Below are positions 14,001-27,899 of a DNA stretch of 64,000 nucleotides, in pieces. The first letter of the stretch is position 1; each line of letters starts with the position of its first letter. Origin of the DNA: Cinclus cinclus (lineage: Eukaryota; Chordata; Aves; Passeriformes; Cinclidae). The stretch lies in contig NC_085073.1 in the NCBI RefSeq assembly GCF_963662255.1, positions 4,386,098 to 4,450,097 on the forward strand. Direction: 5' to 3'. Position numbers and translations under genes: made by a program. Below the pieces are notes generated by a model. It searched no databases. It had not been told where the DNA came from and saw only the letters and a list, made by a program, of their open reading frames with translations.

Positions 14001-17000
14001 AGGAAGGGGATGCAGAAGGGGAGGATGGGAGGCAGGAGAAGGAGAAGGTGGTGGATCCGGGTCCCACCACACCGGTGGGGATCTCCCAGCCCATCACCAT
14101 CCCCTTCCCGAAGCGTGACAAGGTTTTCCTGCGGGAAGCCTCGCCCTCGCGCCAGGAGGACCTGACACCCTCGAGCTCCTCAGAGAATTACATCCAGGAG
14201 ACGCCGCTGGTGATGAGCCGCTGCAGCTCCGTCAGCTCCCTGGGCAGCTTCGAGAGCCCCTCCATCGCCAGCTCCATCCAGAGCGACCCCTGCAGCGAAA
14301 TGATCAGCGGCACCATCAGCCCCAGCGAGCTGCCCGACAGCCCCGGGCAGACCATGCCCCCCAGCCGCAGCAAGACTCCCCTCTTCGAGCTGGGCTGCCA
14401 GCCGGAGAAGGAGACCAGCCAGTTCAACATCCAGTGGGAGAACAACGTCAAGAAGTTCATGGAGATCACCGACTTCAAGGAACGCTTCCAGCTGCCCCAG
14501 GACCTGGACTCCATGGTCTACTTCACGGTGGAGAAACCCAACGAGAACTTCTCGTGCGCCTCCAGCCTGAGCGCCCTGCCCCTGCACGAGCACTACGTCC
14601 AGAAGGACGTGGAGCTCAAGCTGATCCCCACCTTCCCGGAGAAGAACAGCCTGAACTTCGCGGCTCACGAGAAGCGGGAGGAGCGGCGGGAGGAGCGGTA
14701 CCTGGAGGGACGCAGAAGGGCCGAGCGCCCCGAGCCCCCCGACGACGACGACATCGAGATCCTCAAGGAGTGCATCAGCTCGGCCATGCCCTCCCGCTTC
14801 CGCAAGGTCAAGACCTCGCTGCTGTCCGGCCAGGTGCTGCACCCGCAGACCAAGAAGCCGCTGCACGTCCCCGTGTACATGCTGGTGCCGGCCCACGCCC
14901 ACCCCGGTGTCCCCAAGCACCTGCGAGCCACCGCCCGCGACCTCTTCAAGGACGACGACTCCTTCACCGACTCGGCCGACGGGACCCCCGTCAACTTCTC
15001 CAGCGCCGCCTCGCTGAGCGACGAGACCCTGCGGTACCCGGCGGGCGAGGAGACCGAGCACCCCGCGCCCGAGCGGCGCCGCGAGCCCGGCAGCATCCCG
15101 GCCCGCAGAGCCGCCTCCGGCAGCTCGGCCCCCGCCCGCCTCAGCTCCGCCGGCAAGGGCAAAGCGGGACCGGGCCGTGGGGACGGGAAACGGAGCCAGA
15201 CCCTCCCGAAGGGCACTGCCAGCCTGGAGCTGGGCGTGGGCAGGGCCAGCGGTGTCCCCGGGAGGAAGGATGAGGCCCTGGAGGATGGGGTGCTGTTCCA
15301 GTCGCTGTGCCACACCACGCCGACGGAGGAAGCCGTCTACTGCTTCTACGATCCGGATTTGGACGAGCTGCCCGAGGCGGGCAGGGACGGGTCCGGCAGC
15401 AGAGCCCAGCCCGGCCGGGCGCCACGGAGGGAGCGCTGGGGAGGCTCCGTTCCCCAAAAGGACCCCGAGCCAGGTCCTCATTCGGCCAAGACGAAGCCTC
15501 AAAACAACCTGATCGCCGACGAGACGCCGCCTTGCTACTCCCTGAGCTCCTCCATGAGCTCCCTGAGCGACGCCAACCTCTCCGAGGGCGAGGAGCGGGG
15601 CCAGCCCTGCGGCAAAGCCACCTGGCCGCGGTCAGCTGCAGTGGGGCAGGCGCAGGGGGGCTCGCCCAGCTCCCCCAGCCTCAATTCGGAGGATGATCTG
15701 CTGCAGAAGTGCATCGGCTCGGCCATGCCCAAGCGCCGGCGGCCCGTGGCTCGCCGCAGGCTGGTGGAGAGAAAGCAGAAACCGCCGGGCGCCGGTGGGA
15801 GGGAGCGGAAAGCAGAGACCAGGCAACACCCTGAAGAAGACGCCGGCTCCGACCGGGGCTCCGATCTAGACAGCGTGGAGTGGCAAGCTATCCAAGAAGG
15901 AGCCAACTCCATCGTCACCTGGCTGCACCAGGCTGCGGCCTCCCTGTCCCGGGAGCCTTCCTCCGAGTCCGACTCCATCCTATCCTTCATGTCGGGGCTC
16001 TCGGTGGGCTCCACGCTCCAGCTCTCCCTGGGCAGGCAGGAGAAGCAGCGGCCCGGCAGCGCTTCCGTCCGGGAGCCGGCGAGGAGGGAGCACAGCAAGG
16101 GCCGCCCGGAGCGCAAGGACGCGGCCGGTGCCCGTCCCGCCGGCCGCGCCAGCTCCAGGCCGGAGCGAAGCCCGGCGCCCGCCAAGCCGGTGCCCAACCT
16201 GCCCGTGGTCTTCCGTGGCAGGACCGTCATCTACATGCCCAACCTGGCCAAAGACGCCTCCAGCCCACGGGCCACCCCCAAGAAGACCCCGGCGGCCAAG
16301 CCCGAGGCGCCGCCGGCCAAGAATCTCTCGCTGAGCCAGCAGCGCTCGCGGAGCCTGCACCGGCTGGGCAAAGCCCCCGAAACCGGGGAGCTGGCGCTGC
16401 CCAAGAGGAGCACGACCCCGCCCGCCCGTATCGGCAAAGGCCCCCCCTCCTCGGGCTCCTCCCGCACCTCCACGCCCTCCCAGCACGCCCCCAAAAAGCT
16501 TCCGTCACCCTCCCAGGTGACCAAACAGGGCGGCCCGGCCGCGGGCAAGGCGAGCGGCTCCTCCTCCCCGCCGGGACCCCCGGCCAGAGCCCCGGCCCCC
16601 AAATCCCCGGCTCCCAAGCAGTCCAAGACTCAGAAGTCGCCCGTGCGCATCCCCTTCATGCAGAAGCCCAGCAGGAAGGTGCTGCCGGGCCGGGGGGCCA
16701 TGCCGGTGCTGGAGGAGCAGGTCAGTGGCTCCAAGGCTCGGCCCGGGGTCCCGGGTGGCAGCCGGCTCAACCTGGTGCGGATGTCATCCGCCCGCTCCAG
16801 CGGAAGCGACTCGGACCGCTCCGGCTTCCTGCGCCAGCTCACCTTCATCAAGGAATCCTCCAGCCTGCTGCTGCGGCACCGCTCCGACCTGTCCCCGGCG
16901 CCACCGGCCACCTCGCTGCCTCGCCGGGGCTCCCCCCAGCGCAGCCGAGCCGCGCTCCCGGCCGTGTTCCTCTGCTCCTCCCGCTGCGACGAGCTCAAGG

Positions 17001-17746
17001 CGGCCAAACCGGCGACCCCCGGCCAGCGGCCGCTCATCCCCAGAGCCCAGCCCGGCGGCAAAGCCACGGCCGGGGTCAAGCCGCCGCGCCGGACTAGCTC
17101 CGAGAGCCCGTCCAGGCTGCCGGTGAAGACCAGCGTGCCCGCAGCCGAGTCCTTCAAGCGCTACTCGTCCTCTCCCAACATCAGCGTGCCTCGGCGGGCG
17201 ACCAGCCCGTCCTCCGTGCGCTCCGAGGCGGCGGCGCGGCGGCGGCAGAACGAGCCGGCTCCCGGGGACCCGCCGGGAAAGCCGCCGGTGGTGGTGATGA
17301 AGGGCACGTGGAGGAGGATCAGGGACGAGGACATCCCGCATATCCTGAAGAGCACGCTGCCCTCCTCCGCGCTGCCGCTGGCGGGTTCCGGAGACGAGGA
17401 GCCCCCCGGTACCCCCAGCAACCCCGGCACGCCCAGGAAGACCAGCGACGCCGTGGTACAGACCGAGGACTTCGCCACCTCCAAGACCAATTCCAGCACC
17501 TCTCCCACGCTGGAGACCCGCGAGGGACCCCCGCACCCCCGCGCCACCGGCGACGGCGAAGCCCCCGCGCCCTCCAAGGCCGCCCTGCCCATCTCCTTCG
17601 GCCACGAGGTGCCCGCCGGGACCTTCCCCGGCAGCCGGCACGGCTCGCCCAGCAAGGCCGCCCGTGTCACCCCCTTCAACTACGTGCCCAGCCCCATGGC
17701 GGTGGCAGCGGTGGCCGACAAGGCGGTGGAGAAAATCCAAGCTTGA
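8078..17746 (+). CDS. APC2: Adenomatous polyposis coli protein 2
   Basis: Scaffold of the beta-catenin destruction complex and regulator of microtubules and actin, mostly neuronal. Coding exons join in phase: 8078-8218, 8292-8382, 8457-8625, 8699-8807, 8893-9006, 9225-9302, 10339-10419, 10501-10882, 10955-11050, 11146-11285, 11366-11443, 11526-11642, 11785-11999 and 12361-17746, giving about 2398 residues (human about 2300). The N-terminal coiled coil starts at YDQLVRQVEALKKENSHLR. Armadillo repeats lie in exons 8-14 (SSILRNLSWRAD, LKSVLSALWNLSAHS). In the giant last exon are 20-aa-type beta-catenin repeats (EDTPICFSRCSSLSSLS near residue 1107, plus SFESPSIASS and NFSSAASLSDETL) and two Axin-binding SAMP motifs near residues 1411 and 1724. 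The C-terminus is Ser/Pro/Arg-rich and basic. The start Met was chosen because it precedes the conserved coiled coil. Confidence 0.97.
9540..10040. repeat. Tandem repeat in APC2 intron 6
   Basis: CATCACCACAGCCCCGCTGTCACCC-type blocks mixed with CATCATCATCAC tracts; unit about 50-60 bases with variable spacers. A long open frame through it is a by-product of repeat composition. Confidence 0.8.
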
Positions 17747-19304
17747 TGATGCCTCAGTGAGGGTCCTGCGACACCCCCAGCCCCACAGGAGCTGGCCAGG
17801 ACTGTTTTTGGGACGCACATGGGGATGTGGGACAGCTGGGGACTGGTGAGTCACCCCAACCCACTGCTGGCCCCGGCTGGGGTCTTGCTGTGCTGGAGCA
17901 TCACAATTCCCAGGAGCAAGGACTGGGCAGAACTGGGAACGTTCTGGGTCTGACACCCTGAGCTGGGGCGGTTCTCATGGACCATCTCCTCCCGCTGATG
18001 GACATCAAGAGACAAGCTGAGGTGGGGCCGTGTCCCCATGTGCCCCCATCCTGCTCCCCCAGGGGTTGAGGCAGAGCCTGATCCCACATGCTGAGGAGCT
18101 GGCACAGCACATCCAGTACCAGGAAAACCCCACACGCTCCTGTTTGTCTGGCACCAACTCTGGCCCTGGCAATGAAGGCAGCTCATTTATTAACAGGGGA
18201 AGGCACACAGGGGAGAGACTTTGGAGGGGAAGATGGGGTCTGGGACCTCCTGCTGGAGGGTCCTGATTGCTGATGGGTGACTTGTGCTGGTCCGACGGGG
18301 TGGCAGGCAGAAATGGTGCAGGAGGAGCAGGGCAGGGCTCGTGGGAGTGGCTGGGGTCCCGATGGGCTCATCCCAGGGGCTGCTCACAGGGTGCTCTCAC
18401 CAGGCTGGGGGGATGCTCTGGGAGGGAACAGGGTGCTGAGCTGGCACCGGGATACCCAACCCCCAGGAAAGGGTCTGGGGTCCCTCACCTTCACCCTCAG
18501 CCCCCCAGCCTCCCACCCCCAAGGCAGGAGAGCCTCGGCTCGCAGCCAGGATCCCAGTGTGTCCTTGTGGATGTGGACACGAATCCATCTAGGACTGGAT
18601 TACGCCCACGAGCAAGGGGCCTCCCAGCCCCAAAACCCTGGGGACACCCCCACTCCTGCTGCCAGCCAGACACAGGTGCCAAAATTGGGGTGTGTGGGAA
18701 GTGCCTTGGCCCCTGGGAGTAGGATGGGCTGCAGAGGGACCCCCCAGTCTAGGTGGTCCCAGACCCCTTGGATACCTCCCACTCCTACACCATCACTCCT
18801 TGCTTTGGATGGGGTGACCTTTGTGTCCTTCCCCCACCAGTGCCACATGGGGCTGCTGGGACACACACAGGGCTATGGGGACGTGCAGGGGACACAACTG
18901 GGCGGCCGTGGGGACACAGTGAGGGGCTCTGGGTTGTTGCACTGTGGGGCCAGGAAGACACCAGGACCATGGGGATATACAGGGGGTCCCCAGGGATGTG
19001 CACTGGGGTCGTGAGGACGGGCACACCCCAGTGCCCACTGGAGCCCCCCTGCCCTGGCAGTAGCCAGCAAAGAGGGACCAGCGGCCGGGAGTGAAGAAAA
19101 GGAGGGAAATCCCAGGAGCAGCACTTCCAAGTGCTGTATCAGAGCGCAGGGGTGGCAGGAGGGCCAGCATCGCCCCCGGGGTCCAAGCCACTGCCCTCCC
19201 CCTCCTCCACTGACAATCCCGCCGGGCTTTGCCGGGCTCCGCTCGCCTTCACTGTATCTATGTACTAAGGATGTTCTTTTACCAGACTCTGGACAGTATT
19301 CCCA
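17747..19304 (+). other. APC2: APC2 3' UTR
   Basis: No coding potential with recognisable homology. The interval between the APC2 stop and the ATTAAA at 19305 is the expected 3' UTR. A minus-strand AATAAA at 18186-18191 inside it is the nearest such hexamer for the convergent GZMM gene, so the two transcripts may overlap by up to about 1.1 kb. Confidence 0.65.
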
Positions 19305-19310
19305 ATTAAA
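19305..19310 (+). terminator. APC2: Probable APC2 polyadenylation signal
   Basis: ATTAAA variant hexamer on the plus strand, followed by TGTAAATAGG. It overlaps the minus-strand stop codon of GZMM (19306-19308). Confidence 0.6.
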
Positions 19311-20956
19311 ATCCAACCTGTGTAAATAGGAAGGGCTGTTTGGTGTGTCCCGTGTGTTTGGGCTGGCCAGATCTGCAGCCCCTCTGCAGCGTTTTCTGGA
19401 TCCATTTCTTGTACTTCAAGGTCGAAGTGGCCACCGGTGGCTTGAAAGGGTCAGTGGGGTCCGGGCTACCGAAGGACATCACGCCAGCCACTGCCGGCTG
19501 CTTCCCGCACACCAAGGGGCTCCCCGAGTCACCCTGAGAGGTGGAGGGTGACACTGGGGAGTGGACAAGGGGACAGAAACCTCCACCACAGCCAGGGGGA
19601 CATCTCACCTACTCAAGGTGAGCATCCTCCCCGGAGTCCCCTCACCTGCGCTTGGGGTGGGCAGAGCTTTGTAGCCTTTGGACCCCCAGCTGCTCACCTT
19701 GGCAGGTGCCGAGCCGCAGTGCTGCCCCTGGAAGCAGATCATGTTGGGGCCGATGCCGCCGTTCCAGAAGCGGCTGTTGTTGCACATCCGCGAGTCCATC
19801 ACCGTCACCTCCATCTCCTGCAGGGTGGGCGACAGCTTCTTGCCCTTGGGGTGCAGGAGCCCCCAGCCCGCCAGGCTGCACCGCGCCCCCGGCGCCGGCT
19901 CCTTCCTCGGCAGAGAGATCAGCTGCCGTGTCCTGCTCAGTGTCACCGTCCCGTCCAGCTGCGGGCGGGGGGCGGCGTCAGACACCCCCATCATGGGCAG
20001 GGAGCACCCCAACACCGGGGGTGGGGAGGTCAAAGGGAAGCACCCCAATGCTGTAAGTGGGGGATCGAGAGGGGACACCCCAATACCGCAGGTGAGAGGT
20101 CAAAGGGGAGCACCCCAAATTCTGCAGGTGAGGGGTGGAGAGGGAGCATCCCAATGCTGTGGGTGGGGGGGGTCAAAGGGGAGCACCCCAATACTGTGGG
20201 TGGGGGACTGAGGACGAGCCCCCCAACACCACGGGTCGAAGGGGAGCACCGAGCCGGCGCAGCGCCCATGGGAGCGGGGAGATGACACCCAGGTGTGAAA
20301 TCTCTTGGGGGTGAGAAGCGGAAATGTCACCGAGCCGCTCGCCCTGGCGCCGTGCGAACAGAACACCCCGCCCCTTCCCGGCACCGCCGCCGCTCCAGCC
20401 CCGCCCGGGAGCCTTCCCCGCGGCCACCGTCCCACCTGGAGCAGGAGCAGGTCGTTCTCCATCGTGGTTTCGTTGTAGCCGGGGTGGGGACAGGCAGCCC
20501 GGATGGGGAAGCTCTGAATGCCCGGCCCGCGATTCTGCCAGTTGTGCAGCCCCACCAGCAGCCTCCCTTTGTGCCACGACCTGTCCCTGTCCGGGAGCGG
20601 TGTCAACCCGGTGCCGGTCACCCGGGGCCCCGTCCCTTCCCCGGGCAGGACACTCACCCCTTCTGCAGACAGTGCGCGGCCGTGAGCACCCAGCGAGGGT
20701 GCAGCAGCGCTCCCCCGCAGGCGCCCCTCTCGGACAGGATGAACACCATGTAGGGCCGGGAGTGGGATTTGGCCTCGTGTCCCCCGATGATCGACGGCTG
20801 GAGCGAGGTCCCGTCCCCACCAGCACTTGCCACCACCCCGGCCAGTGACTCTGAGCCTGCGCTGGCCACACCGGACCCATCGCCCCAGTGCTCACCCCAA
20901 GGGAGGGGCGGCAGCAGCAGCAGGAGCAGCGGCCCCAGGCAACCCCTCGCTCCCAT
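19306..20956 (-). CDS. GZMM: Granzyme M, trypsin-fold serine protease
   Basis: Cytotoxic-granule serine protease. Exons on the minus strand: 20956-20896 (signal peptide, [20 protein letters not shown]), about 20856-20658, 20580-20436, 19958-19698 and 19533-19306. Mature enzyme begins [15 protein letters not shown]. The triad is visible as TAAHC (His), END (Asp) and GDSGSP (Ser). The match to granzyme M is close at [10 protein letters not shown] and PFKPPVAT. Odd points: GDSGSP instead of the usual GDSGGP; a C-terminal tail some 20 residues longer than human; an unusually long stretch between signal peptide and IIGG; and a first intron that would be only 39 bases. In human GZMM lies nearly 1 Mb from APC2, so its place here is a rearrangement relative to human. 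Confidence 0.88.
19985..20250. repeat. Tandem repeat in GZMM intron 3
   Basis: Six or so copies of a 36-44 base unit with the core GGGGAGCACCCCAATACTG and a variable GGTCAAAG linker. Confidence 0.8.
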
Positions 20957-21300
20957 CCCGCCTGCTCCGCGTGTCCCGGAGCTGCTGCCGAGCTGCAGGA
21001 GCTCCAGGTCGCGTGTGACAGCAGAGCAGGACAGCAGTGGGGGACAGACCCCGCCCAGGGGGCAGGAAGGGGAAGCAGCACCCACAAGGTAACACCTGTG
21101 GGGGGCTGGGAAACGCCCACGGTCCCTCCAGCACTCAGCTTTGCGGACAGAAAGCAGCACCTTCAGCTCTCAAAAATGGGGGTTTGTGAGATTTTATGAC
21201 AGCCCACAGCGCTGGGTGACGCATTCCCACATCCTTTATCAGCAGTTTTTCACACCATGGGGCAATGCTGACCCCCCCACCCGGCCTCCCTGGTGGTCAC

Positions 21301-21804
21301 TCAGTGCGTCCCCTTGGGTGGGACCCGCCTGGCCCCGCGTCCTGGCTGCGACCTCAGGCTGGCCAGGAGCCGCTGGAAGAAGAATTCATTCTGGTATTCC
21401 AGCGGGACGAGGTGCTGCAGGAACGGGGGAACCTCGGCTCTGGTCACCCCCACGCACACGGGGACCACCTTGGGGCCGCGTTGGTGGATATTGCAGAACA
21501 GGTTCCACTGGGACACGCGCTGGCACCACCGGTCACCCACGGACTTGGCCGAGAGGAGCAGGATGGCCACCCGGCTGGCCTCGATGGCCTCCACGGCCGT
21601 CAGGATGACGGATGTCCCGGCCACTTGGTCCTGGTGCTCGGTGAAGCCCCGAAATCCCTCCTCCCTCAGGCGCTCCGCGATGCGGGAAGCGACGTGGTCA
21701 TCCTCGGGGACGTACCAGAGGGAAAAGTCGTAGGGAGCAGAGGACGCGTCACCCACGGAGGACATGGCAGCCGGTTCAGCGGCAGAAGGAGAGGTGCAAG
21801 CCAT
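21301..21804 (-). CDS. Orphan TIR-domain protein (167 aa, intronless ORF)
   Basis: Not recognised as any named gene. An uninterrupted 167-residue ORF on the minus strand. Residues 25-150 read as a Toll/IL-1 receptor domain: box 1 YDFSLWYVPEDD (25-36), a BB-loop-like EHQDQVAGTSVI (56-67), a hydrophobic strand VAILLLS (79-85), DRWC (91-94), strand KVVPVCVGV (112-120) and a box-3-like FFFQRL (141-146). No signal peptide or transmembrane helix, so it would be a cytosolic adaptor-type protein. The WCxxE glutamate of TLRs, at the position of the NADase glutamate in SARM1, is valine (97), arguing against NAD cleavage. The BB-loop proline is alanine. A second Met at 21765 gives 154 residues. The ORF starts 170 bases after the C19orf25 stop, on the same strand. 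Its frame stays open through C19orf25 exon 2, so an alternatively spliced fusion is possible. No clear AATAAA follows. Confidence 0.7.
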   Translation of the reverse strand: MACTSPSAAEPAAMSSVGDASSAPYDFSLWYVPEDDHVASRIAERLREEGFRGFTEHQDQVAGTSVILTAVEAIEASRVAILLLSAKSVGDRWCQRVSQWNLFCNIHQRGPKVVPVCVGVTRAEVPPFLQHLVPLEYQNEFFFQRLLASLRSQPGRGARRVPPKGTH

Positions 21805-21974
21805 TATTCCAGCACCAGGAAGGTGCCCCCGCACTGGCCTGGCGGATCCCAGCGTTCCCCAGGAAAAGGATGGGGTGCCACAGTCCTGGCAAGCCCGGAT
21901 CCTCCCGACGCAAACGGTTTGGGAAAGGTGAAACCACAGCGTGGGGTGTCCCGAGGGTGCCCACCGCGATCCCC

Positions 21975-23110
<1,136 letters not shown>

Positions 23111-23124
23111 GGGGGACAGCGGAG

Positions 23125-23130
23125 TTTATT
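23125..23130 (-). terminator. REEP6: REEP6 polyadenylation signal
   Basis: TTTATT on the plus strand, so AATAAA on the minus strand, about 320 bases after the REEP6 stop codon. Confidence 0.85.
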
Positions 23131-23448
23131 GGGGGACTAGGGGAAAAACAGACTTGGACTGGAGAAACTGGGGATACCGGATGGGTACGGCCCGGGCAGC
23201 CCGGTACCGTGAACAGGGCCATGGTGCCGGTATCAGCGTCTGTATGGGAGACTTCAGTGCGAGAACGGAGGATGCCGGTACCAGTACCGGGAGCACAGCG
23301 CTGGTACCGGTGGCTGTAGTGCCAGTATGGGGGATTTCGGTGCCAGAATGGGGGTTGCCAAAGCAACTGGGAGCGTGGTGCCTGTACTGGGGACACTGGT
23401 GATGGTACCGGGACGGTAGTGCCAGTACCAGAGGCCCCGAGGCTCTTC

Positions 23449-27611
<4,163 letters not shown>

Positions 27612-27899
27612 GGCGGCGGTGGCGATGATGAAGGTGATGAAGCAGCGGCGGTGGCCCCGGAGCGGCCCCGGACCGACCCCGCGCCCCGGTCAGTGCGGCC
27701 GCTGGGGGCTTGGCCACTAACAAGGGGGCGGGGTAATACAGAGGGGCGTGGTCAGTAGGAAGGAGGGGCGGGGTTAACTCTGGGCAGAGCAAATTATAAG
27801 GAGGGGCGGGGATCAAGGCGGGCCAATGACGCGAGGCCTTGCAGAGGGGCGGGGCGGACGCCGTTGCCATGGCTACGCGCGCAGCGGCGGCGTGGCCTC
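27612..27899. promoter_or_regulatory. Bidirectional REEP6/PCSK4 promoter
   Basis: 288 bases separate the divergent REEP6 and PCSK4 start codons. The interval holds four GC-box blocks of the type GGAGGGGCGGGG or GGGGGCGGGG (27723-27811) and a TATA-like element at 27795-27800 within TATAAGGAGGGGCGGGG. A short upstream ORF starts at ATG 27869, in another frame, and ends at 27916, overlapping the PCSK4 start codon. The head-to-head arrangement is shared with human. Confidence 0.75.
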
